From Immersiella caudata (Eukaryota; Ascomycota; Sordariomycetes; Sordariales; Lasiosphaeriaceae), in assembly GCA_030512335.1 (NCBI GenBank), contig JAULSU010000003.1:5084001-5148000 (forward strand): a stretch of DNA of 64,000 nt, in the 5' to 3' direction. Positions 21,296 to 30,914 of the stretch are shown here, in pieces. Each line of letters opens with the position of its first letter. Positions within the stretch are counted from its first letter, which is position 1. The notes under the pieces were generated by a model. That model made no database searches. It worked only from the letters and a program-made list of their open reading frames with translations, and was not told where the DNA came from. The position numbers and the translations under genes were made by a program.

Positions 21296-22011
21296 GGAGA
21301 GGTGGAAAGTTGGCGCGGCGCAGTACGATGTCGTCAATCGAGGGAAAATCGGGCGGGAAGCGATCCTGGAACAGGAAAATTGGGAGGTGCCGTGGATAAG
21401 TAACACCACCACCACCATCGAGGAGGCTCTGGATCCGTCATGCGCAGCGAACGAGCGCTAACCGTTTCAGCCACACATCTCCTCCCCCGTAGGCGACAGC
21501 TTCAATATTCGAGATTGTGGATGTCAGGCTCCAATCAGGGGTGCCGAAAGGGACAATGGCGTTACATCCTGCGTCGAGACCTGCAGCGGTCGTGCGGAGA
21601 GTTGGGTGCGGCTGAGAGACACGAAACCGAAAAGAGGAAAGTGGGCCGCTAGGGGGTGGCTAAAAATGGCAGTCGTGATACTTGAAGCTGAGACCTCACT
21701 CGAGCAAGCCCGACCTTCCATTGTCCAAGGCTTCTAGGATGTCAATGTTCTGCCTCATCTCCAACTATCCTCTTCCGAAAGCCCATGAGAAAGTGATCGC
21801 CCGCCAGATACTCTAGTGCTACTAGTGAAGAACCGATACCAAGTCTGCCGTCGTCGTGGCGAAGCTTTTGCCATGTCGGAGCCTTGCGTCCCAATCCGGC
21901 AGCGCCGCCCAGCGCCCGGCCTCGGCCAACCCCGATGGCGGCGCTGCATCCCGCCAACTCGGATCCACCCCACCCCTGGGCAGCACCCGATCCTGACCTG
22001 CCGCCGAGACT
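21296..22011. other. intergenic
   Basis: Between the CFEM gene start and the MazG-like gene end, both on the minus strand. Only shadow frames are present. Confidence 0.45.
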
Positions 22012-22347
22012 TCAGACCGCAGGTTTCTGTGCATCAGGTTCGCTTTTGCTGCTCTCTTGAGCTTCCTTGACCGGGTACTTCTTTCGCGTGACCTCGAGTT
22101 TATCGAACACAATCTGCGCAGTGTCAACTACAAGGCATCGGGCCATCTGTAGACAGTAGGTCAAGACGTCGGCGAGCTCTTCGCGCACGGCTTGTGGATC
22201 GGGTTCCTTGCCCCACTGATAACACTTGAGAAGTTCGGCCGCTTCGATCGAGATGCTCTCGACGAGATTGTCGGGCGTGTGCCAATTGTCCCAATCGCGC
22301 TCGGTGGCGAAGGCTGCGAGGGTCGCTTGGAGTTCTTTGAGGCTCAT
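22012..22347 (-). CDS. MazG-like nucleotide pyrophosphohydrolase (dCTPase type)
   Basis: A compact all-alpha NTP pyrophosphatase of 111 residues from the ATG at 22347 (MSLKELQATL). It has the family metal-binding pattern: SISIEAAELLKCYQW followed by EELADVLTYCLQM, i.e. the ExxE and ExxxD helices that hold magnesium. Length and motifs resemble eukaryotic dCTP pyrophosphatase 1, which removes abnormal or excess dCTP. The frame remains open upstream to a TTG, but that extension is low complexity. The C terminus is a Lys/Ser/Glu-rich tail. No intron is needed. Cytosolic or nuclear. Confidence 0.8.
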   Translation of the reverse strand: MSLKELQATLAAFATERDWDNWHTPDNLVESISIEAAELLKCYQWGKEPDPQAVREELADVLTYCLQMARCLVVDTAQIVFDKLEVTRKKYPVKEAQESSKSEPDAQKPAV

Positions 22348-22684
22348 CACGGTTTGGAATGGAGCAGAAATCAGATCGCGCAGTTGTTTTGGGGATGGAA
22401 GAGGTTGCAAGATTGGGCTGGGCTGAGTTTGCCCCTCGTAGCTGGGAGTGGATGGAAGAAGCCGACCCCGCAGTTAGGTTCCACTGGAAGGAACAACCCT
22501 GGTGTTGATTGGTCAGGTTGTTTCAGGTGCTCAACCCACTGAAAGAAGCGCTGGAAGACCCTCAGCTGGGCAATCGATAGAAGGGTGATGCCTCACTTCG
22601 CGATTCTACAGAAAAGGAGATCCCAAAACTAAGAGGCAAGCGAGAAAGAGCCCCCCCTACGGGGTCTTCAGGATGAAAACAACT
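22348..22684. other. intergenic
   Basis: Spacer between the MazG-like and DJ-1/PfpI genes, both on the minus strand. Nothing recognised. Confidence 0.4.
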
Positions 22685-23443
22685 TCACTGCCCCTTCAGC
22701 TTCTCAACAAGCCTCATCCCCAACGAGTCCGCCGCCATCGGATTATCCCCCGTCACAACCTCCCTATCCTCCGTAATCTTCCCCATCGCCGTCGCAACAC
22801 CCTCAACCATCTCCGCCCCAGCCTCTCTCAAACTCGATTCCACCTTGGCCAACTCCCCCCTGAATACAACCGTCTCCATAAACTTCTCCTCAGCATCCGA
22901 CCAACTCGTAAGTTTGTACCCTTTATACGCAAACTCCTTGCCGCCCGCATACTTGGTCGACAGGAAGGCATACGGCCCATGGCACAACGCCGCAGTGGGT
23001 TTCTTCTCGGCGTGAAAATGGTTCAAGATGCGGCCCAGCTCGGGGTTATCACCCAGATCCGAAAGCGGGGCGTGTCCGCCGGGGATGAAAACACCAGTGT
23101 AGCTCTTGAGTTCGTCGTCGCTAATCTCGGGGAACTTCTTGGGGCGGGAGAACCCATTTTCGCGCTTCATCCGCTCGATGAGGTCGGTTTCGCGCTGGCG
23201 CTCGTAAAAGTTGCCGGCGAAGGCGGCGAGGGAGAGGCTTAGGGGATCGGGTGTGGGTTCTTTGCCTTCGGGTGAGGCGAAGGTTACTTCGTAGCCTTCT
23301 TCGAGGAGGCGGGAGAGGGGTTTGGCGAGCTCCATGAGAAAGTAGCCGGAGGGTTGTTGGATTATTTCGTGCTCGGCGCCGACGTTGTAGAGGGGGAAGG
23401 ATGCCGCGTCGGACATGATGATGAGGACTTTTTTTGATGCCAT
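22685..23443 (-). CDS. DJ-1/PfpI family protein (Hsp31-like)
   Basis: A single-exon, 252-residue protein of the class I glutamine amidotransferase-like DJ-1/PfpI family. The fungal Hsp31 branch acts as glutathione-independent glyoxalase III and stress chaperone. The nucleophile elbow is ALCHGPYAF with the reactive Cys, and the upstream loop is GVFIPGGHAPLSDLGDNPEL. Length matches Hsp31-like enzymes. The N terminus MASKKVLIIMSDAASFPLYN holds the first beta strand, and the acidic Glu near HEII could serve the active site. No leader; cytosolic. Intact. Confidence 0.88.
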   Translation of the reverse strand: MASKKVLIIMSDAASFPLYNVGAEHEIIQQPSGYFLMELAKPLSRLLEEGYEVTFASPEGKEPTPDPLSLSLAAFAGNFYERQRETDLIERMKRENGFSRPKKFPEISDDELKSYTGVFIPGGHAPLSDLGDNPELGRILNHFHAEKKPTAALCHGPYAFLSTKYAGGKEFAYKGYKLTSWSDAEEKFMETVVFRGELAKVESSLREAGAEMVEGVATAMGKITEDREVVTGDNPMAADSLGMRLVEKLKGQ

Positions 23444-24125
23444 GTTGGAAAATTTGTGAGTGTTGAATGAATTGGTTGAGTGCCGGTTGGTGAGGGGTGT
23501 ATGGAATATACATTTAGAATTTAGAAATGTTGAAGAAGTTGGTATTTACAGTAATCGGCTTTCATGTTGGAATATCGAAGGAGTGTATGACGTCACAAAG
23601 ACGAGGGAAGCACAACGCCTGTGTGTTGTATGATTGTATCCCACAGTGGCGACAGTAGCTACAGGCCAACGTATTAGTCATGTGAACGTCATTGCTACCT
23701 TAGGTATTCTAGGTATGTCCCATGCATCCTTCTGACTTTCTGACAGCGATATCACGGCCGAAACAACACACATTTCCGTGCAGCCAGTGAGGCCCCAACT
23801 TTTGAGCAAGCGAGCGAAGAGAACCTACAAACTGTCACCCGACCTGTTATACGTCCGTAGAAGAGCTCTCGATCAAGTTAAATCAGCCACTATGGACATG
23901 TGGCGCATTTAACGCACACCACAACCAACTCCGAGCTCGTACCTCTACGGCCTTAAACGGCAGAAATGGTGCCTCCATGAGAGACTTGCTTGACTGCCAC
24001 AATGGGTATTTATTCGCCCTTCAACACCCTTCGCTCTCATCCCAAATCCCTTAATCACAACCCAAGCCAACACACCTTTACACCCTTTTCGCTTGTGGCT
24101 CGCACTCTCCTGTTATCCCTGCACC
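23444..24125. other. intergenic, divergent promoter region
   Basis: Between the DJ-1/PfpI gene and a plus-strand hypothetical frame. Includes the DJ-1/PfpI promoter. Nothing else recognised. Confidence 0.45.
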
Positions 24126-24641
24126 ATGAAAACCGATCGCGCTAACGACTCTCCCCCTCCGCACGAGCTGGCGAATCCTGCCAGAACTGGGACCGGGACG
24201 AGCAAACTGGGGAAATTCTGGAATGTACTTCGTCGCAGAGCTCGACCTGCCCCTAGCAACAGCGAGGAGACCCTTGGTGCCAATGCCCAGGTCGTTGGCT
24301 CTCAGGAAGCTCCCACCCGAGGCCCTGCCAGTCCGAACACGAAACCTCCGCAAGCCGCCCGGACACGAGCCAATGACGGCGCCGCAACTACCACAACAAG
24401 CAAGCCACTTCGCCCTCAGCCTCAGTCCCCGGAGCCCCAAGGCTATACCGCTAACTGGCCCGGTGATGGAACATGCTTTACGAAAACGGCAACCTTCGGG
24501 ACAGCCATGATGATGGGGCCATCCTTTGTGGTGGCAGGATTCTGGTCGACCACCGGGAGCAGCGTGACAGTCCAGATGGGAATGGCAGCGATCATGACGA
24601 CTACAGCAACGCCAAGCTGGTCCTATGTTGTCGTCAGCTGA
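24126..24641 (+). CDS. hypothetical low-complexity protein, frame uncertain
   Basis: The ATG at 24126 opens a 171-codon frame, mostly Pro/Thr/Ala-rich (e.g. RPQPQSPEPQGYTANWPGDG), with no domain recognised. From about 24473 another plus frame looks more protein-like (LYENGNLRDSHDDGAILCGG, then ILVDHREQRDSPDGNG) and runs into the 3' end of the HET gene. Either the gene shifts frame near 24465 or one frame is a shadow. It converges on the HET gene on the minus strand. Weak support only. Confidence 0.3.
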   Translation: MKTDRANDSPPPHELANPARTGTGTSKLGKFWNVLRRRARPAPSNSEETLGANAQVVGSQEAPTRGPASPNTKPPQAARTRANDGAATTTTSKPLRPQPQSPEPQGYTANWPGDGTCFTKTATFGTAMMMGPSFVVAGFWSTTGSSVTVQMGMAAIMTTTATPSWSYVVVS

Positions 24642-24759
24642 ACCGACGATCTTGTGAACGATGCCTTTGCTCGGAGACCGGGGATAGATCGACTCAGAGA
24701 GCCAAGTCGAATGCTTCAAAACTTCAATACGTCTTCTCGAGGAACTACTTCAAGTGCTA

Positions 24760-26532
24760 TCAAACAATACGAAAGTCTCTCGCCGCCGCAATCGCATTCT
24801 CCCACCCAAGTGCCTCGCCTCCCATGATGCCGTAGACAAAGCACTCCCCCACCAATGAATAAACACCCGGCTCTTCTGCGGGGCGGAGCAGGAAGGGTGT
24901 CTCACCTCCGTGGAGAACAGCCACCACATCTCCTGTTTCCGCATTCCACGGTGCCAGCCCGATGTATCCTCTCTTCGTCACGAGCAGTCGCCGGTGGGCG
25001 CAGGCGTTGTAGATGCGCTGAGCGTAGGCCATGTACTTGGTGGGACCGTGGCGCACGAGATCTCGTGAGGACTTGACAGTGCTGAGTGGGTTTCGTGAAG
25101 GCTTGGCCTGAGCTATCAATGTCGTCATGTGTTGCATCCACGCGGGACTGTTGCGCAGCGCTGACTCTACGTTGGAAAGGGAGGGGCCTCGAGAAGAAAA
25201 GGATGATGCCCAACCGACACGGTCGCACCAAGACTCGATGTAGGTCAACACGTGCTCGCGTGACAGGCTGCCCCCTTCACAGGTGAAGTCGGCAATGTAG
25301 GTTCGCAGGAGAGCCTCTTTTCGGAGGCCTGGGTCGGATTCCGAGTCATAGGGACAGAAAGGCCGCGCTGCAAAAGCCACGTGTTCCCACTGCTCGAGAG
25401 CTTCGGTGTCGGTTCGTGATATTGGCGGTGCACCGGTAACATCTGCAGTGGGATGCCACGGGAGGCCGAGGTCCGATACCTCGTCGAATCGGATACCGCC
25501 GATGATTAGCTGCTTCGGGTCTCCAGTGTGCTTCTCCAAGCTAGCTTTGAGCAGTCTCGCGGCCCTGTATCTACTGGGGGCATAGGAAGCAGAGTCAGCC
25601 CAGTTGAGGAGCGGCGTGGGATCTCGGTTGGTGATGGCGGCCCAGTTCGGTGCCCAGGATGGCAATTCTGTCATATCTCTGGGTTTGTGATCGTGGCGCC
25701 ATTCCCGGACGCAGTTGAGTATCTCGAGACTGCCGGTGCTGTGAATCAACTTGCGAACGAGATCGGTGTAGGTACGGGCGGGCGTGATGGACTCATCGTA
25801 GCGAAGCTCCATGCCAACGTTGACAAGTATAGGTAGGAGACTCAGAAGAGCGTAGATTCTATCCCGAGGGTCTGCGCACTCAAGGTTTCGACACTGGTAA
25901 AGCAGAGCATAGGCGTTCGGGTCGAGCGTATTGGTTGCCATCTTCTGCCGGAAGCCGTTGACGATGGGCAAGTTGTTGCCCGCTGACGTATTCTTCGTTG
26001 TTTCTTTGTTGATGGATTCCCACGATGTGTCTTTGCGAGTGTGCATTATGACGAGGCGTTCGGCGTGAATGACTGGCAACGACCAGACATAATTCCACCA
26101 TGGGTCGCTGAAGACATCCGTAGATGGCCCCAACCAAACACACACACGAGCGGCCTCTTTGAAAATGAGAGGAATGATCCGAACCTGTCGCGCTTTTGAG
26201 ACAGGGTTCTGATGGTCGATACAGAGCGCGTCAATCCAGACGTGCGTTGACTTTGATGATGTCGGCCGACGCCGGAAATGGCGCAGCGCAGCAGCTGCAT
26301 TGTCGCAGACATGGAAAGACACGCCGTCCACGGCAATCTCTTCGCCCTTTCCGGAGTCAGTGTCCGGGGCGTATGATATCGCATCGTATTCCGGCGGCGA
26401 GGTGATGAAGAATTTGTGGAGCTGACATGTGATGGGTGAGCTGTCGTTATCCGCTTCTGCCGGCTGGAGGGTTAGCACCCAAAGCCGCATCCTGCAGAGG
26501 CTCAATGTGGTGTATGGCCACTGCGCATCCAT
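24760..26532 (-). CDS. HET-domain protein, divergent motif 1
   Basis: A 590-residue single-exon HET-domain protein from the ATG at 26532 (MDAQWPYTTL). HET blocks are YDAISYAPDTDSG (the usual LSYxWG is replaced), HVWIDALCIDHQN with a QVRIIPLIF helix, and VCVWLGPS. The middle carries the usual CADPRDRIYALLSLL segment and the C terminus ends with GDVVAVLHGGETPFLLRP and GECFVYGIMGGEAL. The C-terminal layout matches the intact HET gene at 5.3-7.2 kb, so they share a subfamily. It is divergent from the HET-ankyrin gene, 385 bases away. No lesions seen. Confidence 0.87.
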   Translation of the reverse strand: MDAQWPYTTLSLCRMRLWVLTLQPAEADNDSSPITCQLHKFFITSPPEYDAISYAPDTDSGKGEEIAVDGVSFHVCDNAAAALRHFRRRPTSSKSTHVWIDALCIDHQNPVSKARQVRIIPLIFKEAARVCVWLGPSTDVFSDPWWNYVWSLPVIHAERLVIMHTRKDTSWESINKETTKNTSAGNNLPIVNGFRQKMATNTLDPNAYALLYQCRNLECADPRDRIYALLSLLPILVNVGMELRYDESITPARTYTDLVRKLIHSTGSLEILNCVREWRHDHKPRDMTELPSWAPNWAAITNRDPTPLLNWADSASYAPSRYRAARLLKASLEKHTGDPKQLIIGGIRFDEVSDLGLPWHPTADVTGAPPISRTDTEALEQWEHVAFAARPFCPYDSESDPGLRKEALLRTYIADFTCEGGSLSREHVLTYIESWCDRVGWASSFSSRGPSLSNVESALRNSPAWMQHMTTLIAQAKPSRNPLSTVKSSRDLVRHGPTKYMAYAQRIYNACAHRRLLVTKRGYIGLAPWNAETGDVVAVLHGGETPFLLRPAEEPGVYSLVGECFVYGIMGGEALGWENAIAAARDFRIV

Positions 26533-26917
26533 TGGACAAGGCAGGAAGGCGGGCAGTGAGCTTGCCGTGGAGTGTACGCTGGCAAAGGAGGATTGAGGTC
26601 AAGCATTTTTCAGCCGCAGCTTGGCGCTAGGCGCCAGGCACCCTCGCCCTCCCACTTGCTGACCCCTGCAGCTTGGACTCGAAACACAACGGTCCGTCTC
26701 TCTGCAAGGACGAGGCCACTCAAACTCTACATTTCTGGCATACTGCCTACACTACTCACCACTGCATTTTAGCAGGCGATGTTTCTGCCGTGAACTCCGC
26801 ACGAGTGAGAGCAGGCAGCGCCGGAATCAGAGGTGCTGCGTGCAGGTCACCTTACCCCGCCTTCGAAGCATTTCCAGATTTCGGATCCAGCATCGTTTCA
26901 ACCCCACGGAAAAAAAG
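26533..26917. promoter_or_regulatory. shared intergenic region of two divergent HET genes
   Basis: 385 bases separate the two divergent HET start codons. Both promoters must lie here unless UTRs overlap. No specific element recognised. Confidence 0.4.
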
Positions 26918-28661
26918 ATGCGCCTCCTCGACACGATCACCCACAAACTCAAATCCTTTCATGGCGACCCACCGCCTTACGCTATTCTCTCACACCGGTG
27001 GAGGGAAAACGAGGTTACATTTCAAGACCTCCAGACCAGCGACCCCTCATCTCTAGAGGGATATGACAAGATCACCAAGACGTGCTCCATTTCTGCCGCC
27101 GCTGGTCTCGAATACGCCTGGATTGACAGCTGCTGTATCGACAAAACGAACAGCACCGAGCTGTCCGAGGCTATCAACTCCATGTATCGATGGTACCAAG
27201 AAGCGACCATATGCTACGCCTACCTCGCCGATGTCTCCAATACCGTGAGGATCGCGTCTTCTTTCCTGGAGGGGGAGGCCTTGGAGGACCTGACAGAGGA
27301 ATACCTTTGGCGCAGCGAATGGTTCGCTCGAGGCTGGACACTGCAGGAACTGATCGCGCCGTCAGTCGTCATATTTCTCGACCGAGACTGGGACGAGGTT
27401 GGAACGAAGCTGAGCCTTCGTCGCTCAGTTTCCCGCATCACTGGTATTCCAGAGAGCATCCTGGAGGGCACGGATGTGGAGTCGGCCAGCGTCGCACAGC
27501 GCATGTCATGGGCTGCGGGGCGGACAACCACCAATGTTGAGGACGAGGCGTACTGCCTCATGGGTCTCTTCGGTGTCCACATGCCCCTGCTCTACGGCGA
27601 AGGTGTGAATGCTTTTTTTCCGCCTACAAGAAGAGATATTGAAGGTCTCGACCGACTACAGCTTGTTCCTTGGCAGGGAGTGGGACGGCACAGAGCAGCC
27701 GAGCGACACGCATGACCGCTTTCTTGCTGCCTCTCCATTCGACTTCTACAATTCTGGAAAAATCATCCCACGCTCCTCGTCCGGTGCTGGGTGCAGGCCT
27801 GTCACCATCGATAGTCGAGGTGTGTGCTTAGCTGTGCGTCTGGGCGAGGGGCACTGGCGCGCGGACCTTGCTGCGACGGTGTCGGAAGCCATCATCCCTT
27901 GTCAAATAAAAGGAGAGGAAGACGTAGCTATCGGGTTTTTACTGCAGCCGAGCGAATCTGGTACATTCAAGCGCCGCGGGGGCTGGCGCAGAATCAAGGC
28001 GACCATAGGCGAAGAACTGACGAGCGATGGCTTCAAAGACGTGGTGGTATGTATACGACACTCACGTCTGAGGGTCAGGAGATGGCCAGGGCTTTTGCAA
28101 CTCGCCACTAGCGGACGCATCGAACCTATGCGACTAGTCCTTCAGAAAGGATTCGGTTCTCCAACTCGGGCTAGAGCTCTACAGGATGCGCTGGAGACCG
28201 CGGTGGCCGCCGGACTTCCGGAGGTGGTGGAATTCCTGGTAGGACAAGGCGTCGCTGACCAAGGTCAACACCGCGAAACTTTTATTCGCGCTCTGGCAAG
28301 AGTTCAGCGCGACAACCAAAAGTCGGATTTTTTCCGGATTATAACGTTGCTCGTGCAAAAAACTATGTCTCCAGACGCGAGGGTAGGGTGTCTCGTCAGA
28401 GCAGCGCTCCAGTGTCAGCGGACCTCGAGGTTCACCCCCCTGAAGCTGAATGCGATACTCAACGCACTGAGCCCTGAGGAAAGGGTTGGTTTTTGTTATG
28501 GGTTACTTGAAGGATGTGTAAGCCCGGATATCAGGGTTTTGGTTGAGAGGGAACTCCAGGATCTCGGTGGTCGGCATAGATACGAGATTGTGATCACATT
28601 AAAGCATGACACGGGGCATTCCAACCCACTGGGTGATGGAGCAGAGATAAAACAAAATTAA
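26918..28661 (+). CDS. HET plus ankyrin-like protein, interrupted by a +1 frameshift at a T7 run
   Basis: From the ATG at 26918 (MRLLDTITHKLKSF) the protein follows the HET-E/NWD2-like N terminus: PPYAILSHRW, then GLEYAWIDSCCIDK, SEAINSMYRWYQEATICYAYL, RGWTLQELIAP and DEAYCLMGLFGVHMPLLYGEG. At the T7 run 27613-27619 the frame breaks: six T would read AFFRLQEEIL, which is what follows in the next frame (FRLQEEILKVSTDYSLF) and continues to the stop at 28661. The C-terminal half has ankyrin-like segments (IEPMRLVLQKGFGSP, then LPEVVEFLVGQG). Without correction the first frame ends after about 265 residues. It could be a homopolymer assembly error or a natural null allele. Confidence 0.7.
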
Positions 28662-29038
28662 GTGCTGGCGCTGATAGATTGAGCAACAGGACGGGAAAGG
28701 GGTTAGGGATGCCTCGTCTTGGCCCTCATTGGTGCCCGGACGCCGAAACCGTGGTTTAAAAGGAAGGGTGGCAAGGGTGATGAGTGTGCTGTGGGAGATA
28801 TGATAGAGGTCTCGGTGTACCGGTGTGGCATTTGTGATGTCAAGGCAACTGTGGTGGTGGTGATGATGATGATGATGGAGAAAGCTTAGGGAAGGGACCG
28901 AGCAGCGGCGCCCCTTTTATGTTCGAGAGGCCGCGTTGCAACTTCATCTTTTCTAAGTACTCATAATGAAGAGTTTTGTTTTCATCCGTCATGGACAGTT
29001 ACGATAGGGATTCCCGAGCCACTAATCTGCAATCAGGT
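28662..29038. other. intergenic
   Basis: Convergent spacer between the HET-ankyrin gene and the beta-lactamase-like pseudogene. A short GGT/GAT-rich stretch occurs at about 28850-28877. Nothing else recognised. Confidence 0.4.
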
Positions 29039-30281
29039 TCATCGGGGGCTCTGACGAGGAGATAAACGCTTCATACGATCGCGTGGACCATTTATGCAGA
29101 CCGCGGTGGGGGCTGTGTCGTCGGAGGTGATGCAATTCCCGACAGTGCAAAAGCAATTAAGGTCTTGGCGGAGAGGTAACTTGAGTCTTGATAGTTGGTA
29201 TAGATAGTAGATTGCAATTTCATTATATGAAAAGGAAGATAAATAGCAATCTTGGTAATTTAGACGCTTACTCCTAATTAACCCTAAAACGTGACTTAAG
29301 TTCTTGTGTCCACCATGGCATAAAAGGACGCGGATCGCGACTCTATCGGAGGTGCTTACCCTCTTCCCCATCTTCCCCAGCCATCCAACAGCAAAGTCAA
29401 ACCCCCACTCCAACGTCATAATCTCATCCGACGAGCCCCCATCGCCAGACCCAAACTCGATAACGTAGTGCTCCCTCCTTGCCAGCTCGTCATGGGATGG
29501 GAGCCAAGTGAAGCTATCCTCCTGGTACGAATACAGTACAAACTCTTCCTCCTCGACCCCAAAGAAGCGCATCCTCAAACTCCCACCCTCATTGAAAATC
29601 TCCAGGAAGAGGGTCTCGGCAGCATTATAGAACCTTCCAGTGTATGCGTCCAGCGGCCGAGTCGGTGCCTCGACAGTCCGAGAGTCCGCAAGCTCCTTGT
29701 AGAGACCGCCTGAAAACCCTTCTCATCTCTTCCGTGCTCCTCCGCGATCGCTCCAGTATGTCTTGAGTCTTCGCACTAGTGCCTCCAATTAGCGTCTCAA
29801 CCAGCAGCTCGGCAATAAGCCGAGGTCCGTCATAGTTCAGCGGGGTAGAGTTCGACAGCACAACCACAGCGCAATTCGTCTCAGGGAAAAGAACAGAGAA
29901 TGTCGCAGAACCGCTAATCGCACCCTCGTGGTAAATAGCAAGACAAGAAGGCACACCCCTACCAACAATGGGGAGCTGGGAGCGACCTGCCTCCGTGTTG
30001 GGGAGCGCCAGTGGTCGGGGAAGCTGAGCCCGGCACCATCCGAGCGCGAAGGAATATTCTCGGAGGACTCAAAAGGGAAAGTTGATAGCTGGTTCCCAGG
30101 GTGAACATAATGCGTTCGTTGGGGCCACGCCGGCGGCGACATCGGCAAAACCGAAACCTGCTTCACAGGCAACTTCTCCTTGGGAAGCCACGCCGACCGA
30201 GACGCCGGCAATTCCGGATATCTTGCAAATGGCCAAGATGGCCGGCTCGAGGGCTCACAGACGGGTTGCGAGCGACGCCAT
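29039..30281 (-). pseudogene. beta-lactamase-like serine hydrolase pseudogene with internal deletion
   Basis: The ATG at 30281 is followed by an in-frame TGA at codon 9 (30255-30257). Beyond it lies a typical N-terminal block of fungal beta-lactamase-related proteins (KISGIAGVSVGVASQGEV, then FGFADVAAG). After another stop near 30070 the sequence jumps to a late block (FALGWCRAQLPRPL, LPIVGRGVPSCLAIYHEGA, FPETNCAVVVLSNSTP). The middle of the family, with the SxxK and YxN catalytic motifs, is missing. Near 29700 the frame shifts by one (to ELADSRTVEAPTRPLDAYTGRFYN). It cannot make an active enzyme. Confidence 0.75.
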
Positions 30282-30914
30282 GGTTGGAGAGGGAAAGGCG
30301 TTGTATTGTGCAGAAGGAAAGAGAATGGCCAGAGGTGGGTCTTGGCTTGCCCTACCTTAGAGATGTGTGAGGCGTGTGTGGGTGTGTGTGTATGAAGGCT
30401 CCCGTCAGAAGAGCGGGCCACCGTGCGAAAACAGGCTGCCCAGACCAGCAAATACCTTCAACTAACACAAGCCTGGCGTCAGCTAGATTGTAAGAGACCT
30501 TATTCTACATCTCAAAATACCTAATCGCCATTTTAAACAACGTTATTTGCCTTTAGAATGGCCCTTTCAACATCGGGCAAGGCATCATAAATATCGGATG
30601 AGGCCGCTTCCAAGCGCTGTATTGGCCAAACAGGCCCTTTCTCCTGACCGGAGCCTTCGTATGCGTCAGCTCGCGGAAAAAGGGCCAGCGCAGTGGAGAT
30701 CATGCAGGCAGGCAGATATGGAGGGATGGAAGATTGAAAGCATCAGTCACCCCACCGCCAGTGAAGCACATGAGGGAAAGTTGAACAGAACTGTGAGGCG
30801 TGAGAAACATTAAATATATCAGTGTTCGCTGTACATGAATGAGTCTATAGATACAAATAAGAGATCATGTGTGTACATCATGTAGATATATACAAAAACC
30901 ACTGTCAACCCTTA
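30282..30914. other. intergenic
   Basis: Between the beta-lactamase-like pseudogene and the 3' end of the chitinase gene. Only shadow frames. Confidence 0.45.
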
